In this document: in pieces, positions 44,761 to 56,425 of the stretch
Numbering within the stretch: position 1 is the stretch's first letter
Layout: every line of letters starts with the position of its first letter
Source: Cordilura impudica
Taxonomy: Eukaryota > Arthropoda > Insecta > Diptera > Scathophagidae
Direction of reading: 5' to 3'
Length of the DNA stretch: 64,000 nt
Assembly (NCBI GenBank): GCA_963682025.1
Contig: OY821519.1
Location: 137,058,094-137,122,093, forward strand
The notes under the pieces: model-generated
Told to the model about the DNA's origin: nothing
Databases searched by the model: none
What the model saw: only the letters and a program-made list of their open reading frames with translations
Made by a program: the position numbers and the translations under genes

Positions 44761-46623
44761 TGCTTTACGTTTATATTGTGAAATTTTTAACGTTTTACAG
44801 CAAAGAGTTGTTGAATTAGCTGAAACAATTTTATATGATAATTTTTTCACCAATACAATCATAAGTCACACCGATTTGTCTTACGGTTCACATGTTACGC
44901 TGTTTTTGTGATTGTATTGTGAAATAGAAATTTACACCCCCAGCGTTTACACATCAAACAACTCTTATATCTGCTCGATAAAAATAAAAATTAAAATTCT
45001 AAAAAGCAAAGCATTTTCTGAAAGACTAACTGACAAGGATCAAAACTGTGTACTTATATGTGTTTTCCGACATTATTCTTTTTTGGTAGGAATTTTAAAA
45101 ATAACGATTAGTTTTGGTATCGGGTTATGACATCAAATTTTATTGAGAAGGTGTTCTAGACTCAGCGATGAGCATCAATTTAACGTTGCAACAAACGATA
45201 ATAATTTATGTAAATTATTTCAAATACTTTTGAAAATTTCAAATTTCATTTGATAGAGTTTTCCCAATTACAACTAATATGTTGAAGTATTTTCATAGAA
45301 CTTTTGCTTAATTTGAAAGGTAAAATCAATTAGTTGATAGCGAATTTTGCGGAGAATTATTTTCGCTGTGCATCTTTGTCATTGTTATTGTTTGTTTATT
45401 TCCATTTGACATGGCAGTTACCATTTTCCGCAGCTGTAAACACAATACATTTAGGTTTATTCATTCATCTATTCAGACAATTTCTACCGTCACACACCTA
45501 TGCGCTCACCCATTGCAGACATTATTTCTTGGTTGTTATTTTCATGATTGTGGCTGATGTTTTTTCTACTCTTATCCGTTTTCTATCTCTGAGAATTTCG
45601 TGCATTCGATTGACAGCATAAAATTAATAGAAATGTAATGAATATTCCATACATAAGAGATAAATTACAATCGGGTCGACAAAGGACAAACGATAAAAGA
45701 GACAAGAGGCGATTAATTATAATTCAGCGACAATTAACAGAAGAGATTTTTTTAAGTTAAGAAAAACGGAGGCAAAAATATAATAATAATTATATGTTTC
45801 CATAGTAAGATGGAAATTTAAAGTGAATACACAAAGAAACAGCAAAGAGAAAACATTGGCATAGCCGAAAATAAATTTGTTATTCCATTATATTTATATG
45901 AAGCAACAACATTTTAAAAATGTTATTAGTTCTAGTTTTTGTTGTGGTTTATTCTGCAGATTTAATGCGTACATTACAAGATGTGCTTACTTTCCATGGT
46001 AACTTAATGTTATATTCATTAATGATTCTGTCGAATTGAAACTATTACATACTAGCTCAGAATTGTGGTTACTTCACGGAAATTTTTGCAATTTCAACAC
46101 ACAAACAACACACAAACAAATGCAAAGCATGTTACTTTTCACCGTCTTGCATTTAAACTATGACAATACTAATAAAATAGCATAACTGAAAATATGAGAA
46201 TATTGTTAAATAAATTTCATTTCGACGATGCATTGTGGCATACATACTGAGAGGCCTCCAAAAGAAATTTTTTAAAAAGTGTAAAAAAATAAAATTTTTT
46301 TAAATTTAATTTTTACAATCTCTTTAGTCGACTATATCCACATATTACACATTAAAAATTTTAAAACATTGCGACCAAATTTGTAGCATCGGTGTAGTAC
46401 TAAGCGACTGTAATTCACCTCTTCCTATATAAATATGTGAAAATATGCTCTTGTTTGAAGAGTGATGGTATTTTCCAGAAAATTTTCTACAATGGCGTAA
46501 TAAAAAATTTTATTCTTAGAACTATAAGTATTTATGAAGAGAACGGATCCTTAAAGTTTCAAAGCGTTCCGAAAAAAATTATAAGTTTGGAGCACTACTA
46601 CTCGACAAAAAATATTATACAAA
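44761..46623. other. unclassified AT-rich region
   Basis: No recognisable element or gene. The frame at 45334-45621 (95 codons, hydrophobic) lacks any family signal. Confidence 0.4.
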
Positions 46624-47153
46624 AAGTAAGAAAATTATTGTCGGTCTGGACCGACTATACGAAACCGTATCTCTTAGGTCCAACTAATTAGATATCGAAA
46701 ATAAGCATGAACCAAATTTGAGTGGCATTGGTAGGTGAGTAGGTAGCGTGATCTCCTATCATGCGAGGGGTCGTGGGTTCGATTCCCACCAGAGGCTTGG
46801 GTCTGTCGCTGCAAAAAAAAAAAAATAAATTAACACACTACTCCCTCTTTCCTCCTTAACCTATTTTCCTGAGATCAACACAATGCACTGCTTCTGTAGG
46901 GGCATCCCCTGAGTGTTGATTAATTAAAAAAAAAAAAATATCGGATGCTATATATATATTGAGACGAGATCGAAAAATGGACCGATCCTGATAATATTTC
47001 GCCATGTCACATATTTTCTGCAAAAACATATACCAACCAAATGTATGAAAACTCTGTGGAATATTTTTGTTTTTGATAAACTTATGTGAAGGTCGGGGGC
47101 AATGACTAAGAATTGTCCTGTATTGTTCATTTTTGGAGTATTAATAAATGTAC
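46624..47153 (+). repeat. mini-me/DINE-1-like repeat split by a SINE
   Basis: The left part (46624-46724) starts AAAAAGTAAGAAAATTAT and ends 'ccaaatttgagtgg'; the right part (46939-47153) resumes 'tatcggatgctatat' and ends at 'ggagtattaataaatg', where the CACACAGAAAA family begins. About 45 bp of the consensus are missing at the SINE junction. Confidence 0.8.
46725..46938 (+). mobile_element. tRNA-derived SINE
   Basis: The head has an internal RNA polymerase III promoter: box A-like TAGGTGAGTAGG at 46732-46743 and a perfect box B GGTTCGATTCC at 46776-46786, 32 nt apart as in tRNAs. The tRNA-like part ends near 'caccagaggc'. A poly-A tract, a unique body ('cactactccctctttcctcc', 'ggggcatcccctgag') and a terminal A13 (46926-46938) follow. 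The 5' acceptor side does not pair with the 3' side, so it is not a functional tRNA. Confidence 0.8.
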
Positions 47154-47663
47154 ACACAGAAAAAACATTTATAGGAATTCCATTAGCAGTAGTAAAATCT
47201 AATCAGGTAATAATCATTTTTATTGTAATTCATAAATATTTTCAAATGCATAAATATTTTCAAATATTTTCAAATAGATTTTTTTCGTTATCTACCGTGT
47301 ACATAATAATAATTCTCAGAAAATTGATGTACCTGCAATAGAAAAATTTGTTCCATTTACCAATCAAAGTTTTTATGAAATTTATTATGCTAATTCAAAT
47401 TATCGGTAAATATTATAGAAACAAATTAGTAATTAAAATTATTTAATTCGGTTATAACAAAACAAAAAGAATCACTTAACTAGGTTTGGTAGATTTAACC
47501 GAAATTAAATTTGCTTGAATCAAATTCGATTGTTGGTACCAAAAAATATAATCAGCCCTGTTCTTGAAACGTTGTTATTTGAAGAACATATGCAAAAAAA
47601 TAAAAATATGTGATTTGATGAAAAAATTTTTTTTAATTCCTTTATTTGCAATAATTAGAGCAT
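47154..47663. other. possible CACACAGAAAA-family fragment and spacer
   Basis: Begins ACACACAGAAAAAACATTT. The internal part (47390-47560) is AT-rich and only weakly like the other copies; the right end was not found. Confidence 0.4.
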
Positions 47664-47675
47664 AAAGAATCTATG

Positions 47676-49697
47676 TTAGGTTAGGTTAGGTTGGAAGTGG
47701 CTGCTGATCCAAGGACCAGCACACTTAGACTCTGGGGTCCGTTGTGATACCACGGGACGAATGGGTGTTCCCCTCAGTCCCCACCGGAGAACCAGTTCGA
47801 GCTTCTAATGAAGCCCCTAAGATGTGAAATTTCCACGTTTGAGAGGTCAGAGAGATCGTGAAGAAACGGCGATCCCAATGTCCGTAATCTTGTTCTGGAT
47901 AGCGCCGGGCAGTGGCAGAGGAAGTGTTCTACGCTCTCTACCTCCTCCACATCCAAGCAGCTACGACAGAAATCATTTGACGAGACCTTAAGGCGCTCAG
48001 CGTGTCTCCCTATAAGGCAGTGCCCAGTAACAACAGCAACTACCGTTGAGATCTCCCCACGGGAGAGTGATAATAGCGCATTTGTACGCTTTCGATTCAG
48101 AGCAGGCCAGATTTGTCTTGTGATCCTACACGTTAATCCATTAGCCCATCTGTTATTCGTTATGCCAGCGGTGCGAAGCCGAAGTTCAAGCTTGCACGAT
48201 TCCAGGGGTGTACCAACACATTCCAAATCCGCTGGAACCTGTGAGGTAGTACCCTGTCTCTCCAGCTCATCCGCTTTGCAGTTTCCCGGTATGTTCCTGT
48301 GCCCTGGGACCCATATGAGCCTGATGTCGAACTGCTTGGCCATCTCATTTAAGGACGTGCGGCAGCTAAGGGCGGTTCTCGTTTTCAGGAACATTGATCG
48401 CATGGATTTTACTGCGGCTTGACTATCAGAATAGATGTTGACTGCGGTCGTAGACAGAATATTCCGACCCAACCAGTCAGCAACCTCCTTTATTGCCAGT
48501 ACCTCTGCCTGATATACACTGCAGTGGTCTGGTAACCTTCGAGCCAGATTTAGTCCAAGCTCCCCTGAATGGACTCCAAAACCAACCTGACCGCACAATT
48601 TCGATCCGTCAGTATAGAAATTTACGGAACGCCTACTGCCTGGTGTCCTCCCAGACCAAGATTCCCTGGTCGGTATTAGTGTACAGTAGTGACGTTCAAA
48701 TACGCTCCTTGGAGTAGTGTAATCCACGTTCAATGGCAAGTTCCTGTCATTCAGGATCACCCCGTGGCCACAATTGTAGCCCCGCCATTGTAGTGTGCTT
48801 CTTAATCGAATGGCCGATGAGGTCGTCGACTGCTTCCCTAATATGTCCAGTGGTATTAGGTGTAATAGGATGTTCAAGGCATCCGAAGGTGTAGTACGAA
48901 GGGCTCCAGTGATGCACATGGAAGCCATTCTCTGTACCCTTGCGAGAAGGTTGTTATTGGTGGCCTTCTCCAAAGCAGGCCACCAGACGATGACTCCGTA
49001 CAGGAGTATTGGACGGACCACCGCTGTATAGATCCAGTGAGCAATTTTCGGACTAAAGCCCCATCGCTTACCAATGGCCTTCTTACAGGAGTATAAAGCT
49101 ATAGTCGCCTTCTTCACCCGCTCCTCCAAATTCCGTCTGAAGTTCAGCTTCCTGTCCAGGAATACGCCAAGATACTTGGCTCCATCAGAGAAGACGACTT
49201 CAGTGCCGTTGAGAGAAATGGGATCGAAGGTAGGGATCTTATACTTTCTAGTGAAAAGCACAAGTTCCGTTTTGGTCGGATTAACCCCCAGACCGCAACC
49301 CCTTGCCCAGATAGATAGCTCTGTGAGAGCCCGTTGCAGGATATCTCTAATTGTAGATAGAAACTTCCCATTTACGGCCATGGCCACGTCGTCAGCATAT
49401 GCGACTACGCTGCAGCCTTGCCCCTCCAACGATACTAGCACTGGGTTTAGCACCAAGTTCCAGAGAAGTGGTGATAGAACGCCACCTTGTGGCGTTCCCC
49501 TGTTCACAAATCGGGATATTTCCGACGTTCCCAGTTTAGACGTTATCCGCCTGTTGACAAGCAGATTTCCAATCAATGAGATGATCACAGAATTCACTCC
49601 TAGACTAGATAGTGCCGCTATTATCGAGTCCGGTGTGATGTTGTTAAATGCCCCTTCTATATCCAAAAAGGCTGTCATAGTGTATTCTAGTGTATGT
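47676..49697 (-). mobile_element. recent 5'-truncated LINE insertion with 11-bp target duplication
   Basis: Flanked on both sides by AAGAATCTATG (47665-47675 and 49698-49708). The 3' end on the minus strand is a short (AACCT)n tail (TTAGG on plus, 47676-47693). The 5' end is truncated inside the RT domain, as is common for LINEs. The long open frame shows that little time has passed since insertion. Confidence 0.9.
47774..49678 (-). CDS. LINE polyprotein, C-terminal 634 residues: RT, RNase H, zinc knuckle
   Basis: The ORF2-type protein copies element RNA and removes the RNA strand; here only the part from the RT finger/palm onward. RT: FLDIEGAFNNI (catalytic D at residue ~6), GTPQGGVLSPLLWNLVL (about residues 61-77), YADDVAMAV (about 93-101). 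The thumb/connection runs to about residue 340. RNase H: FYTDGSKL (first D), AEVLAIKE (E), YSDSQAAVKS (D), HRNIPGNCKAD (last D), about residues 350-475. The C-terminal CRSCLDVEEVESVEHFLCHC is a zinc-knuckle-like motif. RT plus RNase H places it in the I/LOA/R1-like group. The first Met is simply the first ATG after truncation. No internal stop, but EN and ORF1 are absent, so it is non-autonomous. Confidence 0.9.
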   Translation of the reverse strand: MTAFLDIEGAFNNITPDSIIAALSSLGVNSVIISLIGNLLVNRRITSKLGTSEISRFVNRGTPQGGVLSPLLWNLVLNPVLVSLEGQGCSVVAYADDVAMAVNGKFLSTIRDILQRALTELSIWARGCGLGVNPTKTELVLFTRKYKIPTFDPISLNGTEVVFSDGAKYLGVFLDRKLNFRRNLEERVKKATIALYSCKKAIGKRWGFSPKIAHWIYTAVVRPILLYGVIVWWPALEKATNNNLLARVQRMASMCITGALRTTPSDALNILLHLIPLDILGKQSTTSSAIRLRSTLQWRGYNCGHGVILNDRNLPLNVDYTTPRSVFERHYCTLIPTRESWSGRTPGSRRSVNFYTDGSKLCGQVGFGVHSGELGLNLARRLPDHCSVYQAEVLAIKEVADWLGRNILSTTAVNIYSDSQAAVKSMRSMFLKTRTALSCRTSLNEMAKQFDIRLIWVPGHRNIPGNCKADELERQGTTSQVPADLECVGTPLESCKLELRLRTAGITNNRWANGLTCRITRQIWPALNRKRTNALLSLSRGEISTVVAVVTGHCLIGRHAERLKVSSNDFCRSCLDVEEVESVEHFLCHCPALSRTRLRTLGSPFLHDLSDLSNVEISHLRGFIRSSNWFSGGD

Positions 49698-49708
49698 AAG
49701 AATCTATG

Positions 49709-50239
49709 TTATAATTTAAAAAATTAAAATGGAAAATAGATTGTGTAAATAAAAAGTTTTTATTATATTTATAGAACAGCATCATCGCAAAAAGTGTGTT
49801 TTATTAACATCGACTTATTACGAGTTTTTTTTAAATCAGCGCAAAATGTAAACGTTTTTTAAAATCGTTTTTTTTTTCATAAAATTAATGTCTATTTTTT
49901 TAAAATAATGATAAGGTTCAATAAATACCTCATAATACCTGTGTAGTAGAAAAAAGGGCATTTGCTTTGATTTCACAAAACCTTTGCTATGTTAACTAAA
50001 ACAAGAAAAAATGTTCTCATTGAAATCATAGAACAGCAAAAACTCGTAAATTTAAGAGTTTTTTCATTTACGAGTTTTGTTTTGTGATAGTGGTTTCAAG
50101 AACAGGGGTGAATGAAATAATACGCCCAATCGAATAATTTAATTTATTTGTAATTTTTGAAAAATTAAATATAAAAAAAAGAATAATAAAAAAAATTGTT
50201 TTGTTGAGAGTTTTCATTTTCTCGGTTATTAATTGCTAA
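49709..50239. other. AT-rich spacer
   Basis: No feature recognised apart from poly-A/T tracts. Confidence 0.4.
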
Positions 50240-51640
50240 AACTAGACAACAAATCTGTACATAAAAACGGATCCATCTGTACCTAAAGCGCCTGGCATGG
50301 CCCAAATAATGAAGGAAGGAGACCGTATGTATAGCGGTTTGTAAGAGACAGTTTATCATTTCGGCCAACAGCCCAAATGGCATGAACTAAATGATTATTA
50401 ATCATCTTGAGAAACAACGTGTAGCCGTAATGCGGCTGCCAAGCTCATGGCCATGGCAAGACGCTGAAGTTGAAGATGCGGCAATTTCGTGGTGCTATTT
50501 TCCGGTTCTCTGATCGAGAAAGCCGATGAACATTTACCTCGGATATAGCTGATGGTTATGAGAGAGCTTGGAAAAAGTTTTAGATATTCTGCCAAAATTT
50601 CTGTGTTCATAATTTTAAGATTATTCTGAAGTTGCACAAGTAATGAATGTTTATACACTTCCATTATGTCCAAACAATATGGCAAAGAGGATTTCCATAC
50701 GTATTTAGTTGCTAAAGCCTGTGCTGCTATCTTGCCAGACAAGGGTACCTTCAATGTTGGCAACATCCGTGTATGCAAAATCTTGGGCAGTGGTTTATCC
50801 AAGTCTGAGGTGGTGCATGTCATGGTTTTTAAAAGTTTTGTTGAAGGTGATGTTTCTTTTTCTGAAGAGGCTATCTTCTCCTACCCCGTTGATATTACTC
50901 AAATGGAGACAAAGGCTACTACCATCTTGACTAAATCCGCTGATGAGTTAATAAATTTCTCGGCTGGTGAGGAGAATTTGCCGGAGAGTCAAAATGGCGC
51001 TAAAGTTATGTTTGGCGGTGGCAAAGTTTGAGATATAATTTTAGTTTTGGCTAGGGCTATCAATGGTACTGCTTTGACACGCATCACCATACCAAGCCAG
51101 GAAAAATTAGGTTATTGTGACAAAGTATTGTGATATACGCGGTGCCACTGACAATTATTTGGACGATATTAAACGATAACGTTGTCAATAAGTTCAAAGT
51201 TTTGTCACCTGACGTCCGTTATGTGGCTGTAGCTGGTGCTACTGAAATTGAATTGGCGATACAAATTGCTGCTTTTGCCGATACCCGACATGGTTTGGAA
51301 CAGTGTGCCTTAAGATAACTTAATACTGCTTTGGAAGCATTCCCTAAAGATTTAGCTGAAAATTCCGGTGCCAATCATACTGAATGGTCAACCAGATATG
51401 TTTTGCTCATAAAGAGGATCTGGTAAAAATATTGGTTTCAATATTGAAACTGAAAAGCCCGAAACTATTGATGACAACACCATGAAGGCGTTCAATATCG
51501 TCAAATCAAAATACTGGACTATGAAATATGCTGTTAGTACTGCCAACATAATCCTGAATGTTAATCGAATTGTTATGGCCAAACCTGTAGCGGACCCAAA
51601 CCTCAACAAGCTGGTTTCACTGATGATGAGAGTTTAATTA
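50240..51640 (+). pseudogene. CCT8: CCT8 (chaperonin TCP-1 theta) processed pseudogene
   Basis: The parent protein is one subunit of the cytosolic CCT/TRiC ring that folds actin and tubulin. Recognisable blocks in order: SVPKAPGMAQIMKEGDRMYSG (50268-50332, N-terminus), PNG.MN.MIINHLEK (about 50372-50415), NFVVLFSGSLIEKADEHLPR (about 50484), MSKQYGKEDF (50666), NIRVCKILGSGLSKSEVV (about 50765), SADELINFSAGEENLPESQ, AGATEIELA (about 51233), KYWTMKYAV and GPKP.QAG.DDESL ending at TAA 51635-51637. Stops, frameshifts and deletions (for example between INHLEK and NFVV) abound. It covers the gene from start to end without introns, as expected for a retrocopy; no poly-A tail or duplication was clear. 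Confidence 0.88.
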
Positions 51641-51867
51641 GATACTTCAACATCTATAAAAAATCATTCCGCATTTTCGTACCAATACCATTTTCTCAGG
51701 TTTTTCATATTCCCTATAACATAATTTTTATTCTCTTGTCTTCTCTAACTAAAATATATACACACGTATTAATCCTTAATTTATAACTATAAAATAAATA
51801 TATTATATATAAAATTATTTTAAAGTGTAGTTATGATTACTGTAGGTATGCATTGGGCTACCCCAAT
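51641..51867 (+). other. possible CCT8 3' UTR remnant
   Basis: AT-rich sequence following the CCT8 stop, with AATAAA-like signals near 51792. No separate feature. Confidence 0.4.
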
Positions 51868-52070
51868 AAATGGCTGTAACCACAAAGAAAATCTAAATTC
51901 CATTGAACTAAATTTAACAGTTTATGCCATCGAATCAGTTGCCTTAAACTACGTACGGTTATTTCGATAATATTATTTAGTAATCACTACAGAATAACGT
52001 GATAGTGTATGGGACTATAAACATTCAGTTAGCAACAAATTCAGTTGCCACAACAAATCCATTTTCTGTA
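51868..52070. mobile_element. CACACAGAAAA-family MITE, short copy
   Basis: Reverse orientation relative to 31952: 'gttgccacaacaaatccatt' then TTTTCTGTATG at its right end, and 'aaccacaaagaaaatctaaa' at its left end. It abuts the mini-me-like fragment at 52085. Confidence 0.55.
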
Positions 52071-52084
52071 TGTATATAATAAAC

Positions 52085-52437
52085 ATACACAATCCCAATT
52101 TGACCGAAATGTATATGATAATTTGTATATTATGGCAATTTAAGTCCATTTCATAGGGGTCATTTGTATGGAGACTAGGTCTGAACATGAACTGACTTTC
52201 TCCAATTTCAATAGCGTTCGTCGTATGGCTAAGAGAAGCTTATGTACTAAATTTCGTCAAAATATATTCATAGTTGAGACCTGTAGTTTGATTACAAGTT
52301 TTACATGGACACACAGACGGCCGGACGAACATTGCTAAATCTACTCAGAAAGTGACTCTGAATCAATCGGTATAATAAAAGATGGGCCTAGGTCAAATAT
52401 TTTGTATTTACAAAACATCAGCACAAAATATAAAATA
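52085..52437 (+). repeat. mini-me/DINE-1-like repeat, 3' half
   Basis: From 'acacaatcccaatttgacc' through 'gacacacagacggccggacg' to 'acaaaacatcagcacaaaat'; the terminal hairpin is lost. Confidence 0.8.
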
Positions 52438-53025
52438 TGAAAATAAAAAAATTTTTTTTTTCACTGCCCGTAATTGTCCTTCCTATTCATTTATGGCTCA
52501 TTTTCTATTCGAGCTACTCGCAGGAAAAAAATGAATATATATTTTTTGTTGTAAATAACACCATCGAATGTCCTCAACTTCTCGTAATTTACAATGACTT
52601 CTTATAGGTTTCAGTTAAGGAAAAAGTCAAAGAAGAACACATAACACATATAAAATAACAAAAATTACACTGAGTGACGGAAAAAAATACCTGGGATGCG
52701 ATACTTTTTTTCTGATAGGTCTTGTCGAACACAACAAGGCCCTGTCCTTGAAATTGGCAAAACACCTCCAAAATCTTGAGTTACGGGTAAAAGCCGGTTT
52801 TCGGCCCTTCTGTCTAATATCAACCGATTTTAAATTTCGAAATAGGAAACAAAGTCCTTACAAAGATACAAACATGACATTTAAGCAATATTGAGAGATC
52901 TGTGCAAACTCATTTATTTAATATTCTATATTTTTCAACTTTTGAGATGTTTTTACACATTTTTTTTTTATTTTTTTATTTATTGACTGTATAATTTATG
53001 AACTTATTATAAAAGTATGTTTAGT
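52438..53025. other. unclassified region
   Basis: No supported feature. Confidence 0.4.
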
Positions 53026-55020
53026 TATTTATTTATTTATTTGCTTTAATGTACAACAAAAACCAATCTTATAATTACAGTACATGAATAATAATGCTAA
53101 GGCATGAGAATTGTTAGTTATAATTTGGCTTTACAAAATACATACATTTTTAATACAGAAAATATTTAAGAAAAAATGGTAAACAATAATCAAGAAAATA
53201 ATACAAGATAACAAAAAAGAAAAAAATAAAATAAGTAAATTTAATTAATTAATAAAATTGTTATGCAAAATATTCAAAAAGGAATTTTTTAAAATCTGAA
53301 GCGTTGCTGTTAAGTTGCTGAAATTGTGGAAGCATATTCCAAAGACGTATAGCGTTGACGTAGAAACGCCATTCAGATACCAAATAACGATGACGAGGTA
53401 GAATTAATTTTTCCTCGGTTTGATCTGGCGAACCGGGGATTTTCATACAGGTAAAGTGGTTTTGCGGTGAAAATTACTTTATGAAGAAACAAAGGAACTG
53501 TAATTTTCATCAGATTTTCAAATGATACACCGAAAAGCTTATTCGTGAAGGAAGAAGTTCCGGCAGACCTTCTTAGTCTAAAAACATATCTAATTATGCT
53601 GTTATATAAAATATTAAGTTTGCCTTTGCAAAAAGTTCACACCCTTATAAAATACCGGGAATTAAATAAGTTTTGGCTAGAAGTATTCTTATATTTAAGG
53701 GAGCGAAAGAGTGTGAGTGTGCCATAGAGTTTAGAGCTTCATGTAAGTTTAAGCAACAGTCGTATTTATGTGGTTCGACCAAGTTAGAGTGTTATTAAAA
53801 GTTACTTTCAAGATTTTTTGTTGTTGTAACAAAGTCAATTCTCTCGCCGTTGATTGCATTCCCAAACTCTGGATTTGCATTTCGTTTGCGTATTAGCAGA
53901 CATTTTGACTTGCTAGGATTAATGCATAAACCATTTGCTGACGCCCATCTGTACAATCGACTAAGGTCATAGTTAATTTTGTATATATTTTCGTCTATTG
54001 ACTCGATTGGGGTGCTCAGAAAGAGTCGTACATCGTCAGCGTACATGTGTAGTTTATAATGAGAAAGATAATCTGGTAAATCATTGATATAGATTGAGAA
54101 CAAAAGTGGCCCTAATACAGATCCCTGCGGTACAGCTTTTATAAGTTGTAAAGGTTCAGATGAGTTGCTATTTACGTATACGGATTGTGTGCGATTTGTG
54201 AGATAAGATGAAATTAAAAGCGTTGATGTTGAGGAAAAATTAAAGAAAACGTTTTAATTTCATACAGAGAGTTTTATGATCAACTGTGTCAAACGCCTTG
54301 GAATGATCTAGAAGTACAAGGAAGGTTATTTTGCTGTCGTCTATGTCACGTCTTATGTTTTCGCAAACGTCAGTTAAGGCTGTCACGCAGCTGTGGTTTG
54401 CTCGAAAGCCGGATTGTTTGTGTGACATTAAGTTGAATTGAGTTATATATTCATTCATTTAAAAAAAAATTATCGTTTCAAAAACTTTTCACAAATAACA
54501 TAGAATGGCTATTGGTCGTTGCTTAGAATTTGATTTTGGGATAGGTATTATTTTAGCATGTTTCCATATGGTAGGGAAACTGCTTGAAGTTATAATGCAG
54601 TTGAAGATAAATTTTATATAAGGCAGTAAAAGTGGAAAAAGTATTTTAGTAAATTTCGGATTTACATTATCATATACTACAGAGTTTGAGTTACCAGAGA
54701 AATGCATTTTATAATATCAAGCTGATTAACGCATTTAAATTCAAAGGAATTTTCCTCGGCAAAATTTGGAGTATTTCGTATATTATTGTAAAATCCATGA
54801 TCAACTTCTACCGAAGGTAGATTCATAAATTTTAAGTTCAATTCATCAGCGTCTATCGAACAGCTATTATTGTTGCATCTTCCAATGTCAATATCTCTTA
54901 TTGTCTTCCACGGTTGTTTGGAGTCAATGGCAGAATTAAATTTCATAGAAAAGAAATTGCACTTAGCAGTTTTGTTTTTTCGATTAACATCTCTCCTAGC
55001 CGTATGATATTCGTTTATTT
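53026..55020 (-). pseudogene. 5'-truncated LINE, RT domain nearly complete, several frameshifts
   Basis: Minus strand, N to C. ARRDVNRKNKTAKCNFF and SMKFNSAIDSKQPWKTIRDI are at about 55000-54890; VSLVTQ and the RT start FPTIWKHAKIIPIPKSNSKQ at about 54580-54520; SGFRANHSCVTALTDVCENI and VLLDHSKAFDTVDHKTLCMK (catalytic D) at about 54410-54270; VPQGSVLGPLLFSIYINDLP at about 54130; MYADDVRLF (YADD) at about 54045; ANGLCINPSKSKCLLIRK at about 53945. The C-terminus RLWNMLPQFQQLNSNASDFK ends at 53261. The 3' tail is an ATAAATAAATAA tract (about 53026-53041). A few stops and frameshifts break it. Related in type to, but different from, the LINEs at 22 and 43 kb. Confidence 0.85.
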
Positions 55021-56421
55021 ATGAGTAAAATGGAACTTTGATCTAAAAAATCAGTTTATATATTTAATTTTTATATTAAATTCTTTCTAAATTTATTTCT
55101 AAAAATAAATAAATTTAATATAACAGAATCTAAATAGGAAATATGGATAAATGGTTCTTACAATCAATATAAAACAATCTGAATTCGGTTGCCTAAACTG
55201 AATGTGACAATTCATACAATCGTATTAGTTTAGTTGCTGTTCGGTTCTTATGTCCTCATGTATATTTTGGCTGACACTTGATTTTTTCTCGGTAATCAAT
55301 TAAAAGTCGGTTTTCTTATCATCAGTTGTATCTATAGACTGCGGGAAAAAAGTGTAAAACAAACCAACCCGAAAAACTGTTGAAAATGTTCATCCACAAA
55401 GATCTCTTTTTTCAAACTTTATTCCATCAAATTAAAAAAATGTATTAATTATTGCAGGACGAGAAACATGTGTACTACATAAAGAAAAAAATAAATAAGC
55501 CAAAAAAATGTGTGTTTAACATTTTTATTTTGCGGCCAAGATAAGAAACTGTCACGCCACGAATTAATATGTCAACAGAATTAAGACAAACAAACACAGA
55601 AAACAACAAATGTAGTTTGAATAACTTTTGTTAAGCAAAGTAATTGCTAATTGTCAAACAAAATATAACAAATTATTAATTAATTTAAAACATTTTACAA
55701 TGTAATTGAAAAACGTACATACTTTGCTTACACTCTATTTAACGCTTTATTTCGATGTTAAAACGTTATATAATTAAAAGATACATTTAGAAACTTTATC
55801 ATCAACTTTGTTTTAGAACAAATATAATTTAATTTCAGCAACAGAAACTAATTACAAAATATTTAAATTAAGTTATTACATTGTCAATTAATTCCAAAAT
55901 TTGTTATTGTTTTAAGATCTTACTTACATATAACAAATATAATATTGTTTTCAAAATGATCAGAATAATTTGGCTATTAAGCTCTGAATTTGGATTGGCT
56001 TAATCTATATAAAAGAATTGCATGGATCATCATCATCGCCCAGCCAAAACTCTTCAACCCAGGAGTTTGGACTGTGGGAACGGATTTTTAAAAATTCACA
56101 CATTAAGATAATGGCAACATATGAATCTTGGAATATGCAATTTTGTGTGTAGAGTCTATCCGAGAAATAAATTTGGAATCAGGATTAATTTTTTCGAAAT
56201 TCGCCCATTTAAGGGGAAAAATGGCCAAAAAGGATAAAATGGTGGTTAATTCCATTTAAAATCAACGAAAAAAATACGCTATTTTCGACCTTACCCCCTT
56301 TGAATTGTACAAAAATTAGCATGAATGTTCTACAGTACTAAACTAATATAAATTCAAAAATGTTGGGTGTCCAGCTTTTGTGGTTCCCGAAATATGGCGT
56401 TTCGAAAAAGTAGAAAATTCA
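55021..56421. other. unclassified AT-rich region, left flank of piggyBac
   Basis: No gene supported. Around 55170-55260 some bases resemble the CACACAGAAAA family ('gaattcggttgcc'), too weakly to call. Confidence 0.4.
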
Positions 56422-56425
56422 TTAA

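Noticed and set aside
46730..46800. tRNA gene
   Set aside because: Boxes A and B are present but the acceptor stem does not pair and an A-rich tail and body follow; it is a SINE head.
49074..49727. 217-codon plus-strand frame
   Set aside because: Antisense shadow of the LINE RT frame.
50666..51318. Functional CCT8 exons
   Set aside because: Frameshifts and stops between and within every block; cannot encode a chaperonin subunit.
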